DNA of 64,000 nt from Collinsella tanakaei (GCF_016900375.1 NZ_JACJKB010000011.1:1-64000); one strand, 5' to 3'; positions 44,505-53,662 are shown, numbered from the stretch's first letter. The notes: generated by a model from the sequence alone, not told the origin. Numbers and translations: made by a program.

Positions 44505-44885
44505 GGGCGATTCGCTCCCTCCTGCCGCCGCGCACCGCGCGGACGGTCTCGACTTGCCGCCCCACCTCTTTGGGACGGCGCCTGCCATCATTGTAGGGGA
44601 ATGCAAAAGCGGCAGCTCATGCGCAGCATCGGCGCCGTCGCGCGCAGCGAAAAGCAAAGGCAAGCCTCGCGGTAGCGCGCAGACACCGACGCGAACCGCA
44701 TGCGGCGCGAGGGCATCGGCGAGCGGTATGCCCGACCTGCAATTTGCGTAAAAGAAAAGAATCGAAGTATCTTTGCTTGCGAAAAAGCAAAATAAAGCAA
44801 AATGGAATCTCCACGGTTTGTTCATGATTGAACGTGGGCAAAGCTGCGGGGTACCTTACCCCACCTCCACGAAAGAAGGCGATCC
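44505..44885. promoter_or_regulatory. Divergent promoter region between aldolase and DeoR genes
   Basis: No gene is seen in these 381 bp. The right half is AT-rich and contains AAAGCAAAAT twice in direct tandem (44784-44803), preceded by an inverted CTTTGCTTGC. Direct repeats at one helical turn are typical of DeoR-family operators, and the DeoR gene begins 80 bp downstream. The regulator probably controls itself and perhaps the aldolase gene. Confidence 0.5.
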
Positions 44886-45692
44886 ATGTCGACATCAGCA
44901 TCCCATTCGTTTGCCGAGGAGCGTCGCGCCGCCATCATGGCGATGCTCGACCGGTCCGCATCCGTCCAGGTCGCCGAGCTCACTCGCGCCTTCGGCGTGT
45001 CCGCCGTCACCATCCGCTCCGACCTCGACGCACTCGAGGCCGACGGCAAGCTGCGCCGCACGCACGGCGGCGCCGTCTCGCTGCACAAGACGCTCACCGT
45101 CTCCATCCAAGACCGCCGCGTCAACGTGAACGTCGCGGCAAAGCAGGCCATCGCGCGCGCCGCAATCGAGCTCGTCGACGACGGCGATGCGCTGCTCGTC
45201 GATTCGGGCACCACCGCTCTGGAGTTCGTGCGCATGCTCGGCTCGAAATCGGACATCACCGTCGTCACCGCCGACGTCACGGTGGCGAACTTCATCGACG
45301 AGAGCCTGCCTACGGTCGACGCCATCCTGCTGGGCGGGGCGCTGCGCAAGGGGCACCGCTACCTGTACGGCTCGCTCGCCCTGCGCTCGCTGGAGGTCCT
45401 GCATGCCGACAAGGCCTTCCTGTGCCCCACCGCGCTCGTTCCCGGACGCGGCTTCATGACCAACTACGAACAGATGGCCGAGGTCAAGGCAGGTATGATG
45501 CGGGCTGCGGGCACACGCATCGTGCTCATGGACGCGAGCAAGGTGAACGGCAGCGGGCTCTTCCGGTTCGCAGGGCTCGACGACGCCGACACCATCGTCA
45601 TGGACCGCGACCCAGACGGTCTCGTGGCCTCCGAGCTGGAGGCGCTGGAGGAAGCCGCCAGGCGCCCGCATCTCGTGCTCGCCCAGAGCTGA
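44886..45692 (+). CDS. DeoR-family transcriptional regulator
   Basis: 268 residues. N-terminal winged helix EERRAAIMAMLDRSASVQVA and GVSAVTIRSDLDALEADGKL, the DeoR signature; LRRTHGGAV follows. The C-terminal sensor domain (DALLVDSGTTALEFVRML, LGGALRKGHRYLYG) binds phosphosugars. Ribosome site GAAAGAAGG lies eight bases upstream. By context it may control the aldolase or the tagatose/galactosamine genes. Confidence 0.9.
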   Translation: MSTSASHSFAEERRAAIMAMLDRSASVQVAELTRAFGVSAVTIRSDLDALEADGKLRRTHGGAVSLHKTLTVSIQDRRVNVNVAAKQAIARAAIELVDDGDALLVDSGTTALEFVRMLGSKSDITVVTADVTVANFIDESLPTVDAILLGGALRKGHRYLYGSLALRSLEVLHADKAFLCPTALVPGRGFMTNYEQMAEVKAGMMRAAGTRIVLMDASKVNGSGLFRFAGLDDADTIVMDRDPDGLVASELEALEEAARRPHLVLAQS

Positions 45693-45693
45693 G

Positions 45694-45724
45694 CGACAAG
45701 ATTGAACCTGGCCCCAACTTGTCG
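45694..45724. repeat. Dispersed intergenic palindrome (CGACAAG type)
   Basis: CGACAAG (45694-45700) and CTTGTCG (45718-45724) enclose ATTGAACCTGGCCCCAA. It begins one base after the deoR stop codon. Confidence 0.8.
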
Positions 45725-45850
45725 TTGAGGGTCATCGCAGGGGCCGCACTGGGGAATAATCTGTATGTTTGGCATAGTCGCTCGATATCCGGGCGCGGCG
45801 GCGGCCGCTCTTCTGGAGGCTTCTCGGGTGGCCGCGGAAGGTCCGGCGGC

Positions 45851-46840
45851 ATGGGCTCGCCGTTCGGCGGCGGCATGGGTGGCCCGCGCATGGGTCGGCC
45901 CGCTCCTCCCCCGCAGCGGCGCTCCTCGTTCGGCGGCAACTTCATGGGCGGCTTCCTCATGGGCAGCCTCATGAATCGCAACCGCACCGTCGTCGTCAAC
46001 AACGGCGGCCCCGGGCGCGGGCCGGGCGGTCCCGCACCGAGCTCCGGTGGCGGCTGCTTCGGCGGCTGCGCGGGCATGCTCGTCGCCATCGTGATCGTCG
46101 CGCTTCTGGGAGCCCTCGCCACCACCTTCATACCCTCGTGCTCGACGGGCTACAGCGAGCAGGGCGCATCGACCGTTATCCGCGAGGAGCTGCCGGCGGG
46201 CTCGGTCGATGAGACCGCCTACTACACGGACGCCGACGGCGACTGGATCCACAGCCCCTTGACGCTCGAGCGCGGCATGCGGGAGTTCTTCGAGAAGACC
46301 GGCGTGCAGCCCTACGTCTACATCCTGAAGAACGGAACCACCTCCTCCACCTCGGCGCTCACCGATGCGGCGGAGGAGCTCTACGACGAGCTCTTCACCG
46401 ACGAGGGGCACTTCCTGCTCGTGTTCTGCGACGACGGCAACGGCTCCTACAACTGCGGCTACGCTGCGGGATCGCTCGCCACGCAGGTCATGGACTCCGA
46501 GGCTGTCGGCATCCTCAGCGAGCAGCTCGAGCGTGCCTACGGCGACCTCTCGCTTTCTGAGGAGGAGATCTTCTCGCAGGCGTTCTCCGAGACAGCCGAC
46601 CTCATCATGAGCGCCGCCGACAACCAGCAGGTCTCCGAGACCACCCGAAACGTCGTCATCGGCGTCGTGGCCGTGGTCGCCGTGGGCGGTGTCGTGTACC
46701 TCGTTGCCAAGAACCGCAAGGCTAAGCAGGAAGCCGAGCGCAAGCGCACCGAGGAGATCCTCAACACTCCCCTCGAGAAGTTCGGCGACACCGACATCGA
46801 GGACCTAGCCGACAAATACGAAGACGACGCCGACAAGTAG
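45851..46840 (+). CDS. TPM-domain membrane protein (apparent N-terminal frameshift)
   Basis: 329 residues from the first in-frame ATG at 45851. Gly/Arg/Pro-rich N-terminus, one membrane helix (LVAIVIVALLGALATTFI), an extracytoplasmic TPM-type domain (GVQPYVYILKNG, HFLLVFCDDGNG, YGDLSLSEEEIF), a second helix (VVIGVVAVVAVGGVVYLVA) and a charged tail. ATG at 45765 opens MFGI in another frame; inserting one base near 45774 would continue it as SRSISGRGGGRSSGG in this frame, the likely original N-terminus. It precedes pspA by 82 bp. Envelope-stress role inferred. Confidence 0.7.
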   Translation: MGSPFGGGMGGPRMGRPAPPPQRRSSFGGNFMGGFLMGSLMNRNRTVVVNNGGPGRGPGGPAPSSGGGCFGGCAGMLVAIVIVALLGALATTFIPSCSTGYSEQGASTVIREELPAGSVDETAYYTDADGDWIHSPLTLERGMREFFEKTGVQPYVYILKNGTTSSTSALTDAAEELYDELFTDEGHFLLVFCDDGNGSYNCGYAAGSLATQVMDSEAVGILSEQLERAYGDLSLSEEEIFSQAFSETADLIMSAADNQQVSETTRNVVIGVVAVVAVGGVVYLVAKNRKAKQEAERKRTEEILNTPLEKFGDTDIEDLADKYEDDADK

Positions 46841-46922
46841 GCGCGCCTATAGCCCTCGTCGAGCAAGGGCGCCTGAAGACCCATCAGACGCAATCCGCGT
46901 CTACGAGGAAAGGAACAAGACT

Positions 46923-47603
46923 ATGGGTATCCTTGACCGTTTCACCACCATCGTGAAGGCCAACATCAACGAGCTTCTCGATCACGCTGAGGATCCGGCG
47001 AAGATGATCGACCAGTACCTGGTCGACCTGACCGAGTCGCTCGCGGAGGTCAAGAAGGAGACCGCCGGCGTCATCGCCGAGGAGAAGCGCTGCCGCCGTC
47101 TGGTCGACGACAACGAGGCCGAGGTCAACCGCATGGAGGAGCTCGCCAAGAAAGCCCTTACCGCCGGCAACGAGGGCGATGCCCGCACGTTCCTCGGCAA
47201 GAAGCAGCAGCTCGCGACCGCGGGCACCGTACTCGTCAAGGCCTATGAAGCCGCCCACGCCAACGCCGAGAAGATGCGCCAGATGCACGACAAGCTCGTG
47301 AGCGATATCGAGAACCTCAAGAGCCGTCGCGAGACCATCAAGGCCAAGGTCGCCGTCGCCAAGACGCAGGAGAAGGTCGCCGGCTTCACCTCCGGCTCCG
47401 ACCGCGCCGAGAGCGCCATCGCCGCCTTCGACCGCATGGAGGCCAAGGCCGATCGCATGCTCGACACCGCCGACGCCATGGCCGAGCTCAACGAGGATCC
47501 GACCGACGACATCGCCGACCTGGAGCAGAAATACTCCTCCGTTGCCGACAGCGCCGCCGTCGACGGCGAGCTCGCCCGCCTGAAGGCGGAGATGGGCCTC
47601 TAA
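46923..47603 (+). CDS. pspA: PspA/IM30 (Vipp1-like) phage shock protein
   Basis: 226 residues, an almost continuous coiled coil. MGILDRFTTIVKANINELLD and EDPAKMIDQYLVDLTESLAE are the amphipathic helix and first hairpin of PspA/Vipp1 proteins, which polymerise on damaged membranes (ESCRT-III relatives). Ribosome site GAGGAAAGG precedes the ATG. Gene order TPM protein then PspA is a common envelope-stress pair. Confidence 0.92.
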   Translation: MGILDRFTTIVKANINELLDHAEDPAKMIDQYLVDLTESLAEVKKETAGVIAEEKRCRRLVDDNEAEVNRMEELAKKALTAGNEGDARTFLGKKQQLATAGTVLVKAYEAAHANAEKMRQMHDKLVSDIENLKSRRETIKAKVAVAKTQEKVAGFTSGSDRAESAIAAFDRMEAKADRMLDTADAMAELNEDPTDDIADLEQKYSSVADSAAVDGELARLKAEMGL

Positions 47604-47629
47604 CGAAAGCCCCGCACATCGCGATATGA

Positions 47630-47665
47630 AATCGCCCCCGGTCGGACGTTCGACCGGGGGCGATT
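47630..47665. terminator. Bidirectional terminator between pspA and the kinase gene
   Basis: AATCGCCCCCGGTCG and its exact complement form a 15-bp stem with loop GACGTT. The two genes converge. Confidence 0.85.
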
Positions 47666-47696
47666 GCGTTACACGGCTATCGTCGGCTGAGGTCCG

Positions 47697-48632
47697 CTAC
47701 AGCTCGGAGATCTCCACCGCGCTGTGGATCTCGTCCCACTTGTCCATGACCAAGTGGCCGGTCTGCGGATCCATGGCGTTGAGCGTGCCGCAGGTGTTGC
47801 CGCAGCGCAGGACCTCCTCGTCATCGGCACCGGCGGCGATGGCATGCGCGAAGCCGGCGATGGTGGAGTCGCCCGAGCCCGTCGCGTTCACGCACTCGAT
47901 GCGCGGGGCCTTCGCGCGCAGCACGCGGCCGCCATGGAAGGCGACCGAGCCGGCGGCGCCCATGCTCACGACAACCCAGTCGATGTCGGCGAAGCGCTCA
48001 TCGGCCGCGAGCGCAGCCTGGAGCTCAGAGAGCTCGTCGGGGGTGAAGCTCGTGCCCAGAAGGTCGTTGATCTCGGTGAGGTTGGGCTTCACGAGCGTCG
48101 GCTTGACCTCAGCGTCGAGGGCGGCGTCGAGGGCGGCACCCGAGGTGTCGAGCAGCACGGGGACGTTCTTCTCGGCCGCGATGGCCACGAGGCGCGCGTA
48201 GGTGTCGGCGGGCACGCCCTTGGGCAGCGAGCCCGACAGCGTCACGCAGGACGCGTCCGACACGAGGTCGGTGTAGTTGCCCACGAAGGCCTCGAGCTCC
48301 TCGGCGCTCACCACAGGACCGCTCTCCAGAAGCTCGGTCTGGTTGCCGTCGTGCAGCAGCGCGATGCAGGTGCGCGACTCGCCGGCGATGGGCGTGAAGC
48401 GGTGGGTGATCCCGTCGGCATCCATGAGCTCACCCAAATAGGCGCCGGAATGGCCACCGAGCAGGCCCGTCGCCACGATGTCATCGCCCAGCTGGACGAG
48501 CACGCGGCTCACGTTCAGGCCCTTACCGCCCGCCGTCTTGGCGGGAACCACGCGATTGACGTCGTCGACGATCAGGTGATCGACCGTGTAGCGCGTGTCG
48601 ATCGAGGGGTTCATGGTAACGGTGAGAATCAT
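47697..48632 (-). CDS. PfkB-family hexose-phosphate kinase (tagatose-6-P kinase / 1-phosphofructokinase)
   Basis: 311 residues from ATG at 48632 (GAAAGGG six bases upstream). MILTVTMNPSIDTRYTVDHL, KTAGGKGLNVSRVL and the catalytic GSGDSTIAGFAHA place it in the LacC/FruK branch of PfkB kinases. It phosphorylates tagatose-6-P or fructose-1-P to the 1,6-bisphosphate. No fructose PTS is nearby, whereas agaS and the GalNAc PTS lie 3-9 kb away, so tagatose-6-P is the favoured substrate by context. Confidence 0.85.
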   Translation of the reverse strand: MILTVTMNPSIDTRYTVDHLIVDDVNRVVPAKTAGGKGLNVSRVLVQLGDDIVATGLLGGHSGAYLGELMDADGITHRFTPIAGESRTCIALLHDGNQTELLESGPVVSAEELEAFVGNYTDLVSDASCVTLSGSLPKGVPADTYARLVAIAAEKNVPVLLDTSGAALDAALDAEVKPTLVKPNLTEINDLLGTSFTPDELSELQAALAADERFADIDWVVVSMGAAGSVAFHGGRVLRAKAPRIECVNATGSGDSTIAGFAHAIAAGADDEEVLRCGNTCGTLNAMDPQTGHLVMDKWDEIHSAVEISEL

Positions 48633-48908
48633 GTCCATCCCTTTCTTCTGGACAGGTGAACGCTCAGGAGGCCGCATACTTTACGTTCGTGCCGACCACC
48701 TGCGCCTATTGTAGCTCCAGGCTGCCGCGCGCCCATGCGCTACTCGGCGGACAGCGCCGCCGCATCCGCAAGCAAACGCAAGGACACCGGCGGAGGCAAG
48801 GCGTCTGCACCGCAAAAGAAATCGCATATCACCGACCCCGCGCAAACTATCCCCCGCACCCCTCTATAATGGCGATATCGAATGCACAACATCCTGGAGG
48901 TAGCGCCC

Positions 48909-49964
48909 ATGATCACCGTAACTCCCTTCGGAACCGCGCCCGATGGCTCCGAGGTCTCCTGCTTCACCCTTGACGACGGCCACATCGCCGTGCGCGTCAT
49001 GAACTTCGGCGCCACGGTGCTCGGTATCGACGCCCCCGACGCCGCCGGCACCATGGCCGACGTCGTGCTCGGCTACGATACGCTCGACGGCTACGCCGCC
49101 CTCAATCCCTCGTGCTACGGCGCCACCATCGCGCCGTCGGCCAACCGCATCGGCGGGGCGAAGCTCACCATCGACGGCACCGAGTGGAAGCTCCTTGCCA
49201 ACGAAGGAGAGAACAACCTCCATACCGACCTCGAGCACGCGCTGCACAAGCGCGTGTGGTCCGCCGAGGTCGACGAGGCGGCAAACACGGTTCGCATGTC
49301 GGCGACCCTCGCCCACGGCGAGCTCGGCCTTCCCGGCGAGCGCACCTTCACGGCGGAGTTCTCGCTCACGCCCGCCGGCGCCTTCCGCATCGCCTACACC
49401 TGCACGTCCGACCGCCGCACGTTCGTGAACATGACGAACCACACCTACTTCAACCTCGCCGGCCACGATGCCGGCTCCGTGCGCGACCAGGTGGTCTCCA
49501 TCAACGCGTCGCAGATCGTCGAGCTGGGCCATGATTCCGTCTCGACCGGCAAGCTGCTCGATGTCGAGGGCACGCCGTTCGACTTCCGTAGCGCAAAGGC
49601 GCTCGGTGCCGATATCGACGCCGACGACGAGCAGATCCGCATCGCCCACGGCTACGACCACTGCTTCTGCATCGATAACTTCTGGCCCTGCGGCCATCTG
49701 CGCCACGCCCTGCACGCGGTGGACCCCGTGAGCGGCCGCGCGCTCGACATCGCCATCACCGCTCCGGGCGCGCACCTGTACACCGGCAACTTCGTGGGCG
49801 ACACGCACGCGAAGGCCGATGCCACCTACGAGGTCAACGGCGGCTTCGCCTTCGAGCCGGAGTACTACCCCAACACGCCCAACATCCCGAGCTTCCCGCA
49901 GTGCTACTGCGGCCCGGGCTTCCCGTTCGAGAGCGTCATCGAGTACCGCTTCTCGACCATCTAG
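48909..49964 (+). CDS. galM: Aldose 1-epimerase (galactose mutarotase)
   Basis: 351 residues from ATG at 48909 (GGAGG eight bases upstream). Beta-sandwich GalM family: YGATIAPSANRIGGAKLTID, the catalytic His in TNHTYFNLAGHDAG, and HGYDHCFCID; a Glu near the end (FPFESVIEYRF) is at the expected catalytic base region. Interconverts alpha- and beta-anomers of galactose or glucose. Standard length. Confidence 0.9.
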   Translation: MITVTPFGTAPDGSEVSCFTLDDGHIAVRVMNFGATVLGIDAPDAAGTMADVVLGYDTLDGYAALNPSCYGATIAPSANRIGGAKLTIDGTEWKLLANEGENNLHTDLEHALHKRVWSAEVDEAANTVRMSATLAHGELGLPGERTFTAEFSLTPAGAFRIAYTCTSDRRTFVNMTNHTYFNLAGHDAGSVRDQVVSINASQIVELGHDSVSTGKLLDVEGTPFDFRSAKALGADIDADDEQIRIAHGYDHCFCIDNFWPCGHLRHALHAVDPVSGRALDIAITAPGAHLYTGNFVGDTHAKADATYEVNGGFAFEPEYYPNTPNIPSFPQCYCGPGFPFESVIEYRFSTI

Positions 49965-49993
49965 CATCCAAGCAACCGAATCTCGACATACAC

Positions 49994-50026
49994 AGCGCGC
50001 CCGGACAATATCCGTCCGAGCGCGCT
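49994..50026 (+). terminator. Terminator of galM
   Basis: AGCGCGC plus CGGAC pair with GTCCG plus GCGCGCT around AATATCC; the plus strand continues with TTCGTTT. Confidence 0.75.
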
Positions 50027-50060
50027 TTCGTTTGGCGCATTGTACAAGTTCGGGAGATAG

Positions 50061-50160
50061 CACGAAGCCCGGCGGCAACCGGGCTTCGTGAATCGAAATA
50101 ACCTGCGCCGCCCGCACACACCTTAACCAAAGGACGGGCTTTGCCGGCATGCTTAGTGTA
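50061..50160 (-). ncRNA. Candidate small RNA, paralogue of the 10.7-kb antisense RNA (copy 2)
   Basis: Same layout as 10623-10720: TACACT -10 (50160-50155), then AAGCCCG, GGTTAA, the identical 13-mer (complement of 50105-50117), then a 12-bp hairpin CACGAAGCCCGG/CCGGGCTTCGTG (50061-50090). No small toxin-like ORF lies on the other side; galM and its terminator are there instead. It may be an orphan antitoxin-like RNA or a repeat with terminator function. Confidence 0.45.
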
Positions 50161-50201
50161 CCACCGGAAACAGCCTCTTATACAAGCTACAGCGTACAAA
50201 A

Positions 50202-50231
50202 GGCGGCGGCCCGCCGAAGCGAGCCGCCGCC
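50202..50231 (-). terminator. Terminator of nagA
   Basis: GGCGGCGGC and GCCGCCGCC arms; the minus strand continues with TTTTG. Confidence 0.8.
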
Positions 50232-50257
50232 CAAACAAGCTGTCGCGCGCGCAGCGT

Positions 50258-51427
50258 CTACGCGTTGACCGAAACGCCGCCGACGTAGGTGTCGTTCAGC
50301 GTGAGGTCGTTGTTGAAAAACGTCATGTCCGCCGCGCGGCCGGGCAGGATGAAGCCCACCTTGTCGTCGACGTGCGCGGAGCGGGCCGCCACCTCGGTGG
50401 CCATACGGATGGCCTGCTCGGCCGTGACGATCTGCCAATCGACGACGTTCTTCACGCCCTGGGCGAGCGTGAGCACGGAGCCCGCGATCGAACCGGTCGT
50501 GCCGTCCTCGAGTAGCAGGTAGCACAGGCCGCCCTTCATGACGACGGGCAGGCCGCCGGACATGTACTCGCCCTCGGGCATGCCGCCGCAGCCGAGGCAG
50601 TCGGTGATCAGCACGGTGTGCTGCCAGCCCTTAGCGGTCACGAGCGCCTTGATGGCAGCGGGCACCACATGGCGGCCGTCGCAGATGATCTCGGCATAGG
50701 TGCCGTTGGTGGTCATGGCGGCACCGGTCACACCCGGGTCGCGGTGATGCAGGCCGCGCTGGCCGTTATAGGTGTGAACGAAGCAGGTGGCACCGGCGTT
50801 CACCGCGGCGAGCGTCTCGTCGTAGGTCGCGTCGGAGTGGCCGATGGAGGTCACGACGCCCTTGGCCGCAAGCGCGGAGATATAGGCGCACGCGCCCTCC
50901 TTCTCCGCCGCGAGCGCGCTCTTGACGATGCGGCCGCCGGCCTTCTCCTGCCACATGTCGAAGACCTCGACGGTGGGCTCGATCAGATAGGCGGGGTTCT
51001 GGGCGCCGACGTGCTTCATGGTGAAGAACGGGCCCTCGAGGTAGATACCGGGGATGCGGGCACCGACGAAGTCATCGCCGCGCGTCTCGTCGGCCTCGGC
51101 GATGGCCGCGCACTGCTGGCCGATGCGCTCGGGGTCGTCGGTGAAGGTCGTGGGGATCCACGCCGTGGTGCCGCGGCGCGCGAGCTCGACGCTCGAGGCG
51201 TTGATGCCCGCCGGGTCGCAATCGGTGGTGGCGTGGTTGTAGAAGCCGTGGATGTGGGTGTCCACGAGGCCGGGCGCCACCGTGCAGCCGGTGTAATCGC
51301 GAATCTCGCATGCCGGCTCCTCGGCGGTCCAGCTGCCGAACACGCCGTCCTCGACCATGAGGTAGCCGCCCTGCATCATCGCGCCAGGCAGGACGAAACG
51401 GTCGGCCTTGATTGCAAACGTGCCCAT
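50258..51427 (-). CDS. nagA: N-acetylglucosamine/galactosamine-6-phosphate deacetylase
   Basis: 389 residues from ATG at 51427 (GAAAGGAG six bases upstream). Amidohydrolase fold: VAPGLVDTHIHGF with metal His residues, YLEGPFFTMKHVGAQNP (metal Glu), SIGHSDATYDETLAAVNAGA, THTYN-like FVHTYNGQRGLHHRDPG, and catalytic Asp in LITDCLGCGG. Removes the acetyl group from GlcNAc-6-P or GalNAc-6-P. In this operon with agaS it is likely to act as AgaA on GalNAc-6-P. Confidence 0.93.
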   Translation of the reverse strand: MGTFAIKADRFVLPGAMMQGGYLMVEDGVFGSWTAEEPACEIRDYTGCTVAPGLVDTHIHGFYNHATTDCDPAGINASSVELARRGTTAWIPTTFTDDPERIGQQCAAIAEADETRGDDFVGARIPGIYLEGPFFTMKHVGAQNPAYLIEPTVEVFDMWQEKAGGRIVKSALAAEKEGACAYISALAAKGVVTSIGHSDATYDETLAAVNAGATCFVHTYNGQRGLHHRDPGVTGAAMTTNGTYAEIICDGRHVVPAAIKALVTAKGWQHTVLITDCLGCGGMPEGEYMSGGLPVVMKGGLCYLLLEDGTTGSIAGSVLTLAQGVKNVVDWQIVTAEQAIRMATEVAARSAHVDDKVGFILPGRAADMTFFNNDLTLNDTYVGGVSVNA

Positions 51428-51616
51428 GAATGCTCCTTTCGAGCGTGAGGCGTGGGTGGTCGGGTATCGAGATCGCCTCGCATCTCGCCCGCTCCATACA
51501 GGTTGCGCCCGCCCGCCACATACGGCGAAGCGGGCGCTTGCATAGGTTCCGGTGCCGTCGCACCGAATCAGGGCGTCCTTCGGACCGACGGTCCTACAGA
51601 CGCCCCGCAATAACGT

Positions 51617-52774
51617 TTAGGCCCAGGGATGGATGGTGACGCCCTTGACCACGCGGTTGACCGTGCCGCTGGGGCTCGGCGTATCGGGCGTGTTGCCCAC
51701 GCGCACGGAGTTGAGCAGACTCACGGTCTGACCGACCATGATGAAGGGAAGCGCCAGATAGCCCTCGGGCAGCGCCTCGTAGCCCTCGAAGGTAAAGGAG
51801 GTGTGGCCGAAGGCGGTCTCGCCCGCCTGCTGGACGGCGATGGTTTTCATGGCGATGCCGTCACCGTTGATCTCCTCGAGGATGTCGAGGTCGTACTGGC
51901 GGGTGTAGGCGTCGTTGTTCACGAAGACGAAGACGAGGGTCTTGTCGTCAACGAAGGACTTCGGTCCGTGGCGATAGCCCATCGAGGTATCCCACGAGGT
52001 GGCCACGAGGCCGTGCGCAAGCTCGAGGATCTTGAGCTGGGCCTCCTGGGCGAGGCCGCCGAAGGAGCCGGAACCCAGATAGGTCACGCGGTTGAAGTCG
52101 CACGCCAGGAAGTCGGCGATCTCGGCCTCGCGGGCGACGACCTCCTCGCCCATCTTGGCCGCGGCCTCGACCCAAGTGGCCTTCTGGTCCTCGGGCGAGC
52201 AGTCGAACAGCAGCATGGAGATGAGCGACATGCAGGAGTAGCTGCCGGTCATCGCGAAGCCCTGGTCGTTGGCGCGCGGGATGAGGATGGTGTAGGCGTT
52301 CGGGTCGTCAGCGGACTCGACAGCGAGCTTGCCCTCGGGGGCGCAGGTGATGTTCAGGAACTTGATGTTCTTCACGACCTTGCGGGCGACGTCCACGGCA
52401 GCCAGGCTCTCGGGGCTGTTGCCGGAGCGGGCGAAGGACACGAGCACGGTCGGGTCCTCGGGGCGCAGAAAGTCGAGCGGCGCGGACACGATATCGGTCG
52501 TGGCGATGGGCTTGAAGTCAAACGCATCGGTGTCGCCGGCATGACGCAGATAGGGCGCCACGGTATCGCCGACGTAGTCGGAGGTGCCTGCGCCGGCGAA
52601 GACGACGCTCACGCGGCCGAGCTCCTTGAGGTCGGCGAGGAAGGCCTCGACGGCCTCCTTGTTCTCCTTGTAGATATTGAACGCATCGCGCCACAGGTCG
52701 GGCTGCTGCTTGATCTCTGCGGTGGTGATGTGGGCTCCGAGGGACTTGAGTTCCTCTAGATCCTTCTCGAACAT
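51617..52774 (-). CDS. agaS: SIS-domain sugar isomerase/deaminase AgaS
   Basis: 385 residues from ATG at 52774 (AAAGGAG six bases upstream). Two SIS domains: FAGAGTSDYVGDTVAPYLRH and VSFARSGNSPESLAAVD in the first, LGSGSFGGLAQEAQLKILEL and MGYRHGPKSFVDDKTLVF in the second. The wording fits AgaS (galactosamine-6-phosphate deaminase/isomerase giving tagatose-6-phosphate) rather than GlmS, and there is no glutaminase domain. Its place between nagA and a GalNAc-type PTS supports this. Confidence 0.9.
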   Translation of the reverse strand: MFEKDLEELKSLGAHITTAEIKQQPDLWRDAFNIYKENKEAVEAFLADLKELGRVSVVFAGAGTSDYVGDTVAPYLRHAGDTDAFDFKPIATTDIVSAPLDFLRPEDPTVLVSFARSGNSPESLAAVDVARKVVKNIKFLNITCAPEGKLAVESADDPNAYTILIPRANDQGFAMTGSYSCMSLISMLLFDCSPEDQKATWVEAAAKMGEEVVAREAEIADFLACDFNRVTYLGSGSFGGLAQEAQLKILELAHGLVATSWDTSMGYRHGPKSFVDDKTLVFVFVNNDAYTRQYDLDILEEINGDGIAMKTIAVQQAGETAFGHTSFTFEGYEALPEGYLALPFIMVGQTVSLLNSVRVGNTPDTPSPSGTVNRVVKGVTIHPWA

Positions 52775-52927
52775 GTTTGCTCCTTTGCTGTCCGTTGGGC
52801 CCGAGTCCCGTATCCCGGGCAATGCGGTATGCGGGACGGACCCGAGCGTCCCCGTACGTATCGGCATGGCCGGCTGGCATCCGCCGTCCGGCATGCGATC
52901 GGGCCTGTTCCGCATATCGGCGCTGCT

Positions 52928-53662
52928 CTATCCTTCCGCTCGATAGTGGTAGATCTTGTACTTGAACTGGTCGGCGCGAGCCACCGACAGCGTGTACTCG
53001 ATGATCTCGTTGCCCATGTCGTAGGTCGTTCTCACCAGATCGAGCACCGGGGCGCCTTCTCCGATGCCCAGCAGATGGGCGTCGGCGGGACGTGCGATGC
53101 TCGCGAAGAACTCCTCCTCCGCCACGCGGATCTTCTCGTGGAAGTCGACCTCGATCACGTGGTAGAGCGATGCGTTCTCGAGCTGAGGACGTTTGAGCGA
53201 CATGAACTTACGCACAGGCAGATACGTGCGCTCGACCATCATCGGCATGCCGTCGGCAATCCTCAGGCGCTTGATCTTGAAGAGCTTGTCGCCGATGCGG
53301 GCCCGGAGGTTCTCCGCCAGGTTCTTATCGGCCTCGATCTCGGCAAACTCCAAGATGGTCGTCATGGGCTCGCGGCCCATCTCGCGCATCTGCTCGGTGA
53401 AGCTGTACGTCTGGGAAAGGTTCGTGGTCTGCACCGAGCGGTCGGCGACGAACGTTCCGCGGCCATGCTGGCGGACCACGAGACCCAAGCGCTCGAGCTC
53501 CTGTAGCGCCAGACGCACCGTCGTGCGCGACAGACCGTAGTGCTTGGAGAGGTCGCGCTCGGAGGGCATCAGGTCGCCCGGGCGATATTCATGCTCGATC
53601 TTCTCGGTCAGAATATCGACGAGCTGGTCGTACAGCGGCTGTTTGCGAGCCCCCATGGCCAT
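52928..53662 (-). CDS. GntR/HutC-family regulator (AgaR/NagR/DasR-like)
   Basis: 244 residues from ATG at 53662 (GGAGG nine bases upstream). N-terminal winged helix PLYDQLVDILTEKIEHEYRP and SERDLSKHYGLSRTTVRLAL, then a UTRA ligand domain (FFASIARPADAHLLGIGEGA). Members in amino-sugar loci bind TGGT-N4-ACCA-type sites and respond to phosphorylated amino sugars. A matching site ACTGGTAGTAACCAC lies upstream of the EIIA gene at 57174-57188, so it likely controls the PTS operon. Confidence 0.9.
   Translation of the reverse strand: MAMGARKQPLYDQLVDILTEKIEHEYRPGDLMPSERDLSKHYGLSRTTVRLALQELERLGLVVRQHGRGTFVADRSVQTTNLSQTYSFTEQMREMGREPMTTILEFAEIEADKNLAENLRARIGDKLFKIKRLRIADGMPMMVERTYLPVRKFMSLKRPQLENASLYHVIEVDFHEKIRVAEEEFFASIARPADAHLLGIGEGAPVLDLVRTTYDMGNEIIEYTLSVARADQFKYKIYHYRAEG

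Noticed and set aside
44505-44825. A 107-residue N-terminal extension of the class II aldolase
   Set aside because: It reads through promoter and operator DNA, has no family match, and a good start with ribosome site exists at 44504.
48864-50150. A 428-codon minus-strand frame covering galM and beginning inside the RNA-like element at 50.1 kb
   Set aside because: Antisense to galM; its first residues come from the conserved RNA element, whose first copy has a stop in this frame.
50061-50160. Second copy of the small toxin-like peptide gene
   Set aside because: The plus-strand sequence before the hairpin has no start codon with ribosome site and no similarity to the 39-residue peptide.
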